A stretch of 64,000 nucleotides of DNA from Paracyclopina nana (taxonomy: Eukaryota; Arthropoda; Copepoda; Cyclopoida; Cyclopettidae), in NCBI GenBank assembly GCA_019096065.1, contig JAGUCH010000002.1, forward strand, positions 13,156,501 through 13,220,500, in the 5' to 3' direction. The number at the start of each line of letters is the position of its first letter. Positions within the stretch are counted from its first letter, which is position 1. Positions 12,301 through 22,789 of the stretch are shown one piece after another. Under the pieces are notes generated by a model. It was not told the DNA's origin. It searched no databases and saw only the letters and a program-made list of their open reading frames with translations. Made by a program: the position numbers and the translations under genes.

Positions 12301-15300
12301 GGCCAACACGTCAGTAGACCAAGTGTCAGACACCATAGATACGGTTTCATCTCCCTGCTCAGCTGTCACATTGTGACCACCAGGAGGATGCACCCCATGA
12401 ATGTGAGTGACATTGGCCAATGCACGAGGCGAGGATTTGATTTCAAACTTGCCAAACTTCTCGTCCAAGTCGGGTTCGCCGGACTTACGCCCTCTCTGAA
12501 CCCTTCCAGTTGCATTGAGTTGCCTTGGGCCCCCATTTGCTGCGTTTCCACCTCCTCCAATCGGCCCTCCGTCAATTGCAATCTGAGGATGCTAGGAAAA
12601 TTCTTTCGTCATTTTGTCATGCAGAAAAATGTACGACACATTTCGTTTAGATACAAAATGTCCGACACACGTTTGGTGACGAGAGCGATTTCTGTCCGTC
12701 ACATTTCTTATAAGTTCGACTCGGATTCATTTCTTATGGTTGCATATTTTGGGCCACGGCACGGATACGAATTCTGAACCAAACATTTTGCATAGAAGCA
12801 AAATGACCGACACCCATCTTGGCGGAGATGTAAAATAAGCCTCCTCTATGACCTTACCTCTTCATTTAGTAAAATCAAACTTATTCTAGGGGACTTTAAG
12901 GCCTTTTATTGAGCAATGTAAAAATTCCAAAAAGGACAATGTGAGCTATGTATAAATGCCAAAAAAGGACATTGAGAATACCAGTTATAATGATGGCATC
13001 AGCACGGCCCTTTTCTTAAAAAAATTGGCATTATTACAGGCCACAACCTCTGTATTAGCAATTTTCGAAAAAGGATTGCTAGAGATATTTTTTTCCATCA
13101 TATCCTTAAGAATCCTTAAGGAAAATTCACCCAGTCTGACGTGCTAGAAATATATCTTTTTTGAGATGAAAATAACTTTAACTCTTAAAAAAGAATGGCA
13201 CAATAGTATGTGTCGGACATTTCATAGCCAGGTCGTGTCGGACATTATGCAACTAGACAAAACCTGTCGGACATTTAACATTCTATTTGTCGGACATTCT
13301 ACAATCATAACAAGTGTGGGCAAAAAAAGCAGTAGACGTCAGACATTTTAAGAGTTAGAATCCCACAAAAGGGAAGAGTGAAGAAGCTTTCTGGAAATGT
13401 TATAGACCATTTGGAGGGTCTACCCTAGGGGGTTCACTGTGCCAAAGGGTTTTGTATTAAAACTTTGGACCTCCCTGGTGCCCATATTAAACAAAAGTTA
13501 GGACCCCATTTTTTGCGCAATGTTAGACCCCCTTAGGGTCTCTCCGGAAATGGGATAAAAGTTGTCATCATGAATGCCCACTGTGCTCCAAGGGGTAAAA
13601 CATGATTTTTGGGGGGTAACTTTGGAGCAAAATTGAGGAACCTTCCCCTGGATGAATTTATTTCATTTTTTGCACAGAGTCAGCCAAAGGTCAGTACTTT
13701 CAAATAAAAGACTAAAAAATGACCCTTTTTTGTTTGGAGCCAGATATTGTCCTTCAAAGTTTTGCTTTTTTTAGCCAATATAACTTTGTTTGACAAACTT
13801 CAGATTCATGACCTAAAAAAGAAATTTTATTATAATTATGACATATTGTGATCAATTTTTATTATGGTCATTTTTTGTTTTGGCAGCGTCTTGGGGTACT
13901 TCTTCAATAAAAGTTTTATGACTTTTTTGAAAAAATGGTCATAGTTGCAAGAATTAAGTTTGTATGTTACATAATTCATTTTCCACCTCTAAAAATGAAA
14001 TTTTATTATAATTATTGGCTGTGGCAAGCAACTTTTATTTTCACTTCAATGAGTTTAGATTGCTTTCTAAGATACTTTTATAATAAACATATATCAGTGT
14101 AGTTTAAACTTGTATATTTGTTAAATGTAATTAAATATAATGGGCTGAAAATGAAATTTTATTATAAATATGTGGTACATTCAACATCTTTTATTTTTGT
14201 TATGATAGTGCTGGATCATTTTTGGGGGTACTTTTACAGTAAATGTATTAGTTTTTATCAAATAAACACCCCTAAAATTGAGAACACCTAAGTATGACAA
14301 AAACAAAAGTTGCTCCAAATGTTTATTAAAGAAGTACCCCCAGATGCTGCCAAAACAAAAAATGAATATGAAAAAATTGTTCACAATGTGTCATAATTAT
14401 AATAAAATTTATTTTTTAGGTCATGAATCTGAAGTCTGTTAAACAAAGTTATATTGGCTAAAATAAGTAAAACTTTGACGGACAACATCTGGCTCCAAAC
14501 AAAAAAGGGTCATTTTTTTCTTTTATTTGAAAGTACTAACCTTTGGCTGACTCTAGGCTGTTCTCATATTGCCGGAAAAAGCTAAGCTAAGGTAGAAATA
14601 GCTAAGCTAAGGTAAAAATTATGCAATGAAAACCGGTTATTTTGCTCAACATTCACAAAAAGCAGTTGCTTTTCTTGAAATGTTGAGTGTTTGCTTAGCT
14701 ATCTTTACCTTAGCTTAGCTATTTTTACCTTAACTTAGCTTTTTCCGGCAATATGAGAATGGCCTAGGCTCCTCAATTTTGCTCCAAAGTTACCCCCAAA
14801 AAATCATTTATTTACCCCTTGGAGCTCAGTGGGCATTCATGATGACAACTTTTATGCCATTTCCGGAGAGACCCTAAGGGGGTCTAACATTGCACAAAAA
14901 ATGGGGTCCTAAATGCTGTTTAATATGGGCACCAGGGAGGTCCATAGTTTTACTACACAAGAATTTCACAAAACTTTGGGGGCCCATAACTCCACTCCTA
15001 GGGGTCCAAGGGCAAAACCCTTTGGCACAGTGAACCCCCAAGGGTAGACCCTCCAAATGGTCCATAACATTTCCAGAAAGCTTTTGGTGACACTAGACTC
15101 ACTCTTCCCTTCTGTGGGATTCCAACTCTTAAATCTTGGCGTGACGGACATTTTGAACATTAATTTTCGGACAAAAAAGTTCCCCCCAAAAAGGATATCA
15201 CTTTGGCTCTTATAACAGGAAAAGGACAGGGAAGCTTTGAAACGTCTGTGACAAATTATGCACTTTAAGTACACATGGAGTTTTGTCTCGTCAAAACTAT

Positions 15301-18020
15301 AAACCACCTAAAAGGTTTCCTATTGCTTGAAACACGGAATTGTAGCTGAATCAATTTTTGAAGGTCACATACAAATAAAGAAGTACGTGGGAAGCACTGA
15401 CTGAAATCCTGCTAGACCCTACCTGATGCTCAACGTTGGCTATGTTTGCCTCATCCCTGGCTGGTTTATTCTGCGATGATTCTTCCCCACCATCTTCTGT
15501 GACTTGGCTGGAAGGTGTATCCCTGCCACTTACATTTGGAGTGCCTCGTCCACTCACATTGGCGGAGACCATGTCACTGAGATTGTCTATGATGGGATCT
15601 TCAGCATCCGGGTTGTCTGGCTCATCTTCCAAGCTGGAGGCTACTGAGTGATTGGACGCTGCTTCAGATATAGCTTCCAAATTGTCAGACGTATTGCCAA
15701 TGCTACCATCGTCGTGGCTCAGGCTAAATCTGGTCCTTTTCTCGCCTGTGGGCCCCATACTCATTAGGCTGGAGTTCTCCTCAGAATTGACCGTCGCGTT
15801 GCCATGGCTGTTACGGCGTAAATTGTCTTGCGCCGTAGTCTGAAAGAGAAAATCGTAAATGAGCTGGAATTAAAAAAAAGTATTAGTCATATTTACGCCT
15901 GCTTCGTCAATGTCCTCGCCATCTCCTCCTGGTAAATTAGCAAGGTTCATCCTTACCACTCGAGACGCTTGTCGACTCCTAAAATTAGGCACAAATTACC
16001 TCCAGAAGTGAAAGCAGCCTTTTTAAATCTCGATGCTTACCTTGATACGACGTATTCTTCAGACAGGAATCCCGGAGGCTCCCCAACATGCCGGTCAGGC
16101 AGTGGAATGACCAAGACTGTTTCGGGCTCACATTGTTCAAGCAAAGTGGACTCATCAAGGACCCCTCCACTCAGGGAGTCATCAGCGCTTGTATTGCTGA
16201 TTGCATTTGGATGTGGCTGCAACGGGCTGACTCCTGGTATGCCATCAGAAGGCAACTCTTCGTATCCAGGAGAAGTTGGGTTTGAAGGGGAAGATCTTTT
16301 CACAGCCGCATTAACAGCAGTGGATAGCCGATTGGATAGCATCTGACGCTTAGCAATCATTGAAGTCAGTGCAGTGCTTTCATTCTCTTTTCCCGAGGGA
16401 ATTGATTGCTTGATTTTGGGCAATGCCTCCTTGCTTTTTGTTGGCTGCGTAGGTAGATTTGCGGGTAGTGGCTCAATTAGCAAATTCAATTCATTTGAAT
16501 CGGCTTCCGATAGCTCAGGGTGGCTCTGAAGCGAACGTAACAAGCCAATCAAATCTTCCAACTCTGAAGTGGTCAACAGCACTGCAAGTCGGCTTAGCCT
16601 GGTTGAATGATGCGAAAAGCCAACAGAATCAGCACCAGATTCAATGTTGGCAAGGGCATCGTCAAAATAAGTCAACTCGAGATCCAAGTCATCATCGGAA
16701 GTGATGGATGAACCACTATTGCCGACAAACAGGTATGCGTCGGCGGCAGGATCTAGCATAGCTTCGAGCACAGAGGCAAGTGCGTCTTTGTCAAACCTGC
16801 CATAAAGGTCCATGAGGCGAGGATCAATTTCTTCCCATTTCCATAGTGCCAGAACTTGAAGGATCTGGGCAACCTGCATGAGGTTAGATCTTGCCACGTA
16901 CGATATAGGTGTATCAATGATGCCCACTGGATTGGGGTCCACGATTGCAGGGCAAATGAACAGGGAGAAGAGAACATCGACACACACGGCATTTACCAAC
17001 CTTGGCTCAACTTTGTTGCCCATCAGCATGCTGTACATGGCCTTCAGTAATCTTGCCAAGCTTGGAGGAAAGCAGTGCAGGTTTTCTTTGATGCCACGTA
17101 TAAAGTTGTTGGTTAGTGCTTCCAATTTAGCACAAATATAGTCACGGTGCGATTTCAGCTTTTTGGCGTATTCGGGACTTCCCTCTCGGCCAAACTTCTT
17201 CTCTCTTTCACTTGGGGGAAAGCGGACGACCGCTTTAGAGGGATCAACATCTAGGAAGACTTCATCATCTGACAACAGTTTTAGAATTGGTTCATACAAT
17301 GCTGAGGTCAAGAACAGTTTGGCCGAAAAGAGCTCTTCACTAAAAGCCTTGTACAAGCGACTGAAGGCGCAATTCCCCTGCCTCAAGAGCTTTCTTGGGT
17401 TGGGTGAGGAGCTCAATTGCGATTTCATGAGGTGATGCAACAATCTGAGCAGCAGCCTTTCATCTTCAGCTAGCAGGCAAGAACCATAGATTCCACTGAA
17501 TACCGTGGAAATTACCGTGGTCATCTTTTCATAGCTGCTGCGATCACCAAGGGTGAGGCAAGCAGCCAATAGCTTTGGTTTGCCCCTAAGTGCCAGCAGA
17601 AAGTCGGCATACGCCATCTCGTGATGGCGCAAATGCTTGTACGCATCTTGAAACAGCGTCTGGTCAAGCAAATTCGCTCGAAGACAGGCTATTGTTGGCA
17701 AGCATTCATTGCTGGCACCACGAGGAGCAAAGATCAGGCTGTGAAGGTTCTCCCTTTGCCTATGAGCAAGCCATGCTGTATGACTGAGCTTTTCCGCTGT
17801 TGCTTTTACCTTCTCATTCAGGTCTTGTAGCTTGAAAAATAATAATAAAAAACACATGTAGGGCTTTTGAGGCTTGAGTGTAATAATGAGCTAATACCTG
17901 GACTTTTTCATTTTGAACGTATAGCCGCTCTTGCCGTAGATGATTGGCCAAGTCAAGGAGCTCATGACGGAGGCCAGAAGATGAGGAACTTCGAGAAGTT
18001 CCAGCCCTTCTTGAGGCCAT
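9368..18020 (-). CDS. Gapvd1: GAPVD1 / Gapex-5: RasGAP and VPS9 domain protein (7 exons)
   Basis: Endosomal regulator with an N-terminal RasGAP-like domain and a C-terminal VPS9 domain, which in this family activates Rab5-type GTPases during receptor endocytosis. Exons: 18020-17898, 17830-16041, 15978-15897, 15839-15423, 12582-11996, 11672-11455, 11388-9368. Their lengths sum to 5238 nt, exactly 1746 codons with stop (1745 aa). Every junction is in phase. The RasGAP region (about residues 80-400) includes [18 protein letters not shown] and [11 protein letters not shown]. The middle is Ser/Asp-rich with repeated WS(T/I)DVLASDTE motifs. The VPS9 region, near the C-terminus, includes [20 protein letters not shown] and [17 protein letters not shown]. 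The length is close to my recollection of the fly protein and longer than the human one. The large intron 12583-15422 is filled with repeats. Confidence 0.93.
13345..15165. repeat. Long imperfect inverted repeat (fold-back), about 1.8 kb
   Basis: The left arm starts CAGACATTTTAAGAGTTAGA at 13344 and runs through AAGAAGCTTTCTGGAAATG, TTCACTGTGCCAAAGGGTTT and AGTCAGCCAAAGG. The same landmarks recur in reverse complement and reverse order up to about 15165. The axis is near 14150. Units containing AAATTTTATTATAATTAT repeat around the centre. A 208-bp MITE interrupts only the right arm. Confidence 0.85.
14557..14764. mobile_element. 208-bp MITE with TA target duplication
   Basis: Ends GGCTGTTCTCATATTGCCGG (left) and the complement of GGCCATTCTCATATTGCCGG (right), followed on both sides by repeated AGCTAAGCTAAGGTA units. 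It is flanked by TA on each side (CTC-TA / TA-GGC). The flanking arm sequence resumes across it when compared with the intact left arm, so insertion is direct to see. TA duplication fits a Tc1/mariner-type origin. Confidence 0.8.
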
Positions 18021-18955
18021 TTTCTCTTATGGAACTCCCCCTCTTTGATGAATGTGATTTTGAGAGCAAATAGAAAACCAACTGGTTTGAAGCCACACTA
18101 TCGGAAGACAGTCATAGGCTGTGCTCTAGATTACGAGGCTGGAAGCGACTGGAGAATAAAAACGATGTCCCAAATAATGGAGACTCTTCATGTCTGTCAA
18201 AAAGAATGTGAAAGTGAGTTTTTGAGAGATCAAAATATAGCGTAACTGATTGAGACCAAACCTGTGAAAGAGGCCAGCAACGAGCAACTTCGGTAACCAA
18301 ACAGTTAAAAAGTGAAAGATCCTTGGTTCAATCACCGGTTAAATTTGAAAGATTCTCTGAGCTCTTATCAAACGGAGTTGAACTCGTTTGGCGATGTCAT
18401 TTGACATGAAATATCAAGAAAAAAATTGCCCTAAAAATGTCGGACAACGAAAGTCTCTTTAAAGACGCAGTTTCATTATTTACGAAGTCGAACAATATTT
18501 TTTTGGGCACTCATTGTTCTCTTCTTTTATCAAAACTTAGCAGAAAAAGGAAGATTTGTGTCGTTGATACCAATAAAAAATTAACTATGATAGCCGAATA
18601 AACATGAAGCATTCTTTGCCATCTTGGTAAGCAATGAATTGTGATCACTTTGCCTGCTTATATCAAGATTGACTTGGCTCATTTTACTAACTCCGAAAAG
18701 TTAAGAAAATAACTGAATTAGCCAAAATTACTTTGCAACTCTGTTTCTATGAAAACAATGCATGAAATATTTCTACAAAAGCTTAAAAAGTATAACTAGA
18801 AAACTTAAAATTGTCGATTCTATCTGGCATTCTTCGAGGTTACAAAAAAATTTGAATGTGCCGCGCAGCTGACAAGTTTGATCAGAAATATTCAGAATTA
18901 AGAGAATCAAATTCATCTTGAGAAAATTAAGATTGAGGTGGAAGAAAAGAGGAAG
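18021..18955. other. Divergent intergenic region, GAPVD1 and coiled-coil gene
   Basis: About 0.9 kb between two outward-facing start codons. It presumably holds both promoters and 5' UTRs. AT-rich; I see no repeat, RNA gene or confident TATA box. Confidence 0.4.
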
Positions 18956-20530
18956 ATGTCTGGGGCTACTGATGAGACGGCCACAGCATTAACTGTCTTG
19001 AATATGATTTTTGACTCGGCTGATAAAGAACTGACTGGAACAGTGAAAGCCAAGTTTCTAATTGATCCATTAAGCCAAAATCTGTTAACCACCGATAGCG
19101 TTTCGGAAAGAGATGCCAAGATCTATGTAAAGGACTTATCCTCGCGGTTGGATCCTCGCGGTGACAACGTAAATATTTTGCTCTTTCTTTCAAATTTCAT
19201 GGAGAAATATTCAAATTTTTAGGAGCATGTGGATCGCAAGACCTTCATTGATGTTGGACTATCATGGTTTGAAGACATCAAGGTAGGCTATGACTGCAAA
19301 ATGGCACGCGTGCTTTCTTCTTTTTTTTCTTCTTTCTTTTTTTTTTAGAAAAAGTCGAACAATAATGCTTCGTTGTCAGTGTCCTCTTTGAACTCCGGCT
19401 CACTACTGGAATTAGTCGAAGAGCAGCATTCGTTCAACATCACCTATGGCAGTATTGAAGCTATAAATGGAGCCAGCTTTTCAGGAGGAAAAATTCCTTA
19501 CGCTGATCTAGCTGAGGAGAACTCCGAGTTCCGGAAAACCATCAAAACCCTACACGACGAAGCCACCAATTTGAAGAACAACCTTATCATTGCTGAAGAC
19601 ACCACTGCCAATGTTATGTCTAAAAATCAAGAGCTGCATGCCAAGTTGAAGTCCATGAGAGCTGCTCTGGATAAAGCAATGCGCTATAAAGTCGAAGTTG
19701 AAGATCTTAAAGATGTTGCTCGAACCTCAGAGGAGGAGTGCAACATTTATCAATCTATTGCCTCTACCAAAGACGCAAGAATTTCAGAGCTTGTGGAGGA
19801 AAACGCTGAGCTACGAAACTCTCTTGACGAAGCTCATGACAAACTCAACAATGCTCTTCAGGAATTTGAAAAGTCAAAGGCTCAGCATAACAAAACCGTG
19901 GAGAAGTTGCTAGAGGAAAAGGTTGACATTGAAAAAAAGCTGAATGACACTGTCTCCATGGCAATGCAAATGGAGCAAAGAATTGAAGAACTTAAGTCGG
20001 ACCTGTCAAATGTTAGAGAATCTCAATTTTTTCAAAAGACTCCTCCAATCTTTGACAACGGCGAATGTGACGTATTTGGCCAGTCGTTCGATGACGCGGA
20101 CCCTTTTGAACTTAAGAGGCCATTGAGTATCGGTCCAACTGCAAACAGCACACCCTTCTTAAAGAGATTGAGCAAGAATACTAACGGTGTCAGGGGTTCC
20201 ATTGGAGATGAAATCAAGATGCTTGGCGTTCAGGGATCCTCTCCTCTTTGCGAAAAGTCTGCTCTGCTCAATGGCACCTATCACGCTCCTAATACTACTG
20301 ACAGCTCCACTCAAACATCCTCTACTCTTGACTTTTCTGATTTATTCACGTGGAAGAATGCCAGTTTTGGTGCAGGAATTGTGCTTGTCCTTTTTGTGCT
20401 AACATTCACATTTTTTGGAGCTATCGAAATTGAGAAAGGTCGCAAGTTAATGCCCATTTTCTGGTCTCCTTTGTGGCCCGAGCCCATTTCCATTATTTCC
20501 ATTTCTGATAGTGCTCCAAAGGTGTGGTAA
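18956..20530 (+). CDS. Tail-anchored coiled-coil protein, KASH5/LRMP-like (tentative)
   Basis: Exons 18956-19168, 19223-19282 and 19349-20530 are in phase and encode 484 residues. The first in-frame ATG is 18956. Residues 1-90 form an EF-hand-like region (LNMIFDSADKELTGTVKAKF; DRKTFIDVGLSWFEDI). Residues about 148-320 are heptad-rich coiled coil (AEENSEFRKTIKTLHDEATN; VEENAELRNSLDEAHDKLNN). One hydrophobic segment, GAGIVLVLFVLTFTFFGAI (about 430-450), is followed by only 34 residues, so the protein is probably tail-anchored. EF-like head, coiled coil and C-terminal anchor are the layout of KASH5 and LRMP/IRAG2, which link the nuclear envelope or ER to the cytoskeleton. The tail lacks the classical PPPX ending, so function is inferred from architecture only. 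Confidence 0.75.
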
Positions 20531-20991
20531 CTAAACTTGTCAAAGCTAACCAATTGTCAATTGAAAGATAAAGCAATTAAACCATTTCACGGCGAGGTGC
20601 CTAACAATTGAACATTTCTTGATTCATTTTAAAACGAATATTATAAAACATAAAATATAAAGAAATATTCTTATCAAGAAGAAGCGCTCTTTTAACCAAG
20701 CATTATAAATGCACAATAATATTGGCCAAAACTCTGTTTAATCGTGGTTTTAGGTATGGATGAATAACTCGAGCACATTTCACATGGCTATTCTGAATGT
20801 CCATTTCAGAATTCAACTAATTTACTTCAAGGTTCACTCGTTTGAGGTACGACAAATTTTGGGCATGATTTTTTTCTGTCGTCAAATCGCAGCTCGTCAC
20901 AGTTTCGAAGCAAGACTCAAACAATTCCCGCCTTTAAACGAGCTCCCCAATCATTTTGAAGAAAAATTGTGCTTGCGTAAAAATTGTAAAA
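20531..20991. other. Intergenic between coiled-coil gene and SelH
   Basis: Both neighbours are on the plus strand. The interval contains the 3' UTR of the first and the promoter/5' UTR of the second. No further gene is evident. Confidence 0.4.
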
Positions 20992-21490
20992 ATGGCGCGT
21001 AAAGCTAAATCTCCCAAGGCTCCAGCTAAGAAACCAGCCAAGAAGGAAGTACCTAAGAGGTTGGGGTCTAAAAAAGCCGCTGACAAAGCTGAAGAATCAA
21101 AACCCGAGGCTTCAACTGTTACTCAAGATTGGAATGGGAAGAAAATTGCCAAGGTTGGTACTGTTAAAGTCTCCAATAACGGCCCTCATTTATCAAATTC
21201 TCACTCATTAGGTGAATGTTGTGCATTGCAAATCCTGAAGCGTATTTAAGAAGCGCGCTAGTGAGTATATCACTTTGCTCGCTTCGTCTCCGTTTGCCAC
21301 AAAGGACATGGAGTTCAAACTAAATCCTGAAGGCGAATCAATCAAGAAAGGGGCCTTTGAAATAACCATCATTGACGAAGATGGCAAATCTGACACCGTT
21401 TGGTCAGGCCTCAAACTTGGCCCTCCTCGAAAGCTCAAGTTTCCCGAAAATGACGAACTCCTTGGTCGCGTCAAGAAAGCGCTTGAATAA
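20992..21490 (+). CDS. SelenoH: Selenoprotein H, UGA-encoded selenocysteine
   Basis: Thioredoxin-fold nuclear redox protein. Exon 1 starts at ATG 20992 with a Lys/Ala-rich basic head (KSPKAPAKKPAKKEVPKR). Exon 2 starts after the acceptor TCACTCATTAG at 21212 and reads VNVVHCKSUSVFKKRASEYI, with TGA at 21236-21238 as Sec in a CxxU motif. It continues to TAA at 21488-21490 with KGAFEITIIDEDGKSDTVW and KLGPPRKLKFPENDELL. The GPPRKLKFPE block is nearly identical to vertebrate SelH. Exon 1 probably ends at 21153 (58-bp intron, 146 aa); an alternative donor at 21169 would give 151 aa. Both are phase 0 and neither donor is strong. A conventional translation stops at the UGA and would hide the gene. 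A SECIS-like hairpin lies 24 bp past the stop. Confidence 0.92.
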
Positions 21491-21513
21491 TCCTTAATCC
21501 CTAGACATGTTTC

Positions 21514-21590
21514 GCCAAAGCCTGTCACTATGACGAGTCGTTGAGAAAACTCTGCATCAACCTCTCTGAGGCCTTGACAAATCCTTTGGC
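21514..21590 (+). promoter_or_regulatory. SECIS element in SelH 3' UTR
   Basis: Basal stem GCCAAAG (21514-21520) pairs with CTTTGGC (21584-21590), extended by TGTCA/TGACA. The quartet strand ATGA is at 21530-21533 and its partner TGA at 21567-21569. The upper stem pairs GAG/CTC and GTTG/CAAC, and an apical loop holds the unpaired AAAA near 21546-21549. This is the standard eukaryotic SECIS layout and supports recoding of the UGA at 21236. Confidence 0.85.
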
Positions 21591-21607
21591 ACAAACTTAA
21601 ATATGGT

Positions 21608-21613
21608 AATAAA
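21608..21613 (+). terminator. Poly(A) signal of SelH
   Basis: AATAAA lies 118 bp downstream of the SelH stop and just past the SECIS, on the coding strand, in a short convergent gap before SmD3. Confidence 0.6.
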
Positions 21614-21722
21614 CGATTTAAGAATAGCAGAAGCCAGTCAAAAGAAGTATTCACTTGTTTTTATACAACGTTCGTTTTTAAACATTCAAGCATTTTGTAC
21701 ATTGATTTGGTTTCACCACAAG

Positions 21723-22277
21723 TTAGTTGGCCCGTCCTCGTCCTTGGAAACCTCCAGGCATCCCCCTTCCTCGAGGGTTGGGAGCTCCTGGAACAGCACG
21801 TCCTCGGCCTCTTGCAGCTTGAGCACGCAAAATGGCAGATTTGCCACGACTCGCACCCGCTGTCCCTGTGCCAGCCCCCCTACCTCTCCCCATGTTTTTA
21901 AACATCGGAGCATTCTTTAACATGTCTGGTAGTATAAGAAACCTGCAGCAAAACAGTGGTGAGGGAAAATAGGTAAGGAAAAATTCCTTTAACAGACTTA
22001 CCGAATTTTTGATCCGCGAATGTAAATGTTTTCGAGCTGGGCTACTCTTCCATCTCGATAAGTAACTGTGACAGCCGTCATTTGGCAGTTCATGTTGTCC
22101 TCGGCCTCGATGAGTTTGCCGCGGTACACCTCACCAGTGATAGTCTCACAAGTGATTATGTGACCCTCAGCCTGAATAGATTGCAAAACGTTTGGTCATT
22201 TGAACCGAAATCGCTGATAGGAGCCTTAAACGACTACTTACCTCATGCAGGACTTTGATGGGGACTCCAATAGACAT
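21723..22277 (-). CDS. SmD3: Small nuclear ribonucleoprotein Sm D3
   Basis: Core spliceosomal Sm-ring protein. Exons 22277-22242 ([12 protein letters not shown]), 22171-22002 and 21942-21723 sum to 426 nt, 141 aa, in phase. Sm1/Sm2 motifs are visible: [49 protein letters not shown], then [15 protein letters not shown]. The C-terminal tail is RG-rich ([20 protein letters not shown]), as expected for the arginine-methylated tails of SmD1/SmD3. The length is slightly above the human protein. It is convergent with SelH and divergent from PLAA. Confidence 0.97.
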
Positions 22278-22789
22278 TTTGATGAAAATGCAAAGCTATT
22301 TTTTGAAGGATGACAGAGATTTGCGTCGATTTGCCGATCGCTGGCTAGAAAATTCTTCTGTTTAGAAACGATTTTTGTTGATGTTTACTACTAAGCTAAG
22401 CTCTCAGTCTCAGCCGTAGAGCCGGTGGACGCCAGCTACATTTCGGATCGAAAAACTAGCCTCAAAAACCTATCATTTTTAAAGAAACCAAAATTTCGGG
22501 TGCAAACTTCTTTGAATGGCTGTGGCTTGAGGCTAAATTATTTTTTAATTCCAAAAACAAAAATGATTCTTGATTCTCAATGCGAAAGGAATGTCCACAC
22601 ATGCATTGAAATTGAAAATCTTTGCCTTAAAAAAATTGGAACCGAGCTGGATTTGTCAAATTAAAAAACAACAAAAAACTTCAGCCAAAAAATCAGCCAA
22701 ATCATCGAGCGAGTGAATAGTGCTCAAGAGCCTCTCTGCATATTGACCTTTTACAGTATAATTGACTCGGTTTTTGGAATCCTCCCAGC
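22278..22789. promoter_or_regulatory. Shared divergent promoter region, SmD3 and PLAA
   Basis: 512 bp separate the SmD3 and PLAA start codons, which point away from each other. Both are housekeeping genes, so a bidirectional promoter is likely. No specific core motif is claimed. Confidence 0.45.

Larger units (their letters stand above)
12600..15187. mobile_element. Composite repeat filling the GAPVD1 intron
   Basis: The flanks at 12630-13345 and 15140-15187 carry repeated GTCGGACATTT-type motifs. The right end, ATTTTCGGACAAAAAAGTTC then C-rich, matches the ends at 7774 and 61020, so it belongs to the same TIR family. The left end near 12600 is degraded and its limit is approximate. A long inverted repeat (13345-15165) occupies the centre. 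No transposase ORF is visible. Confidence 0.5.
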
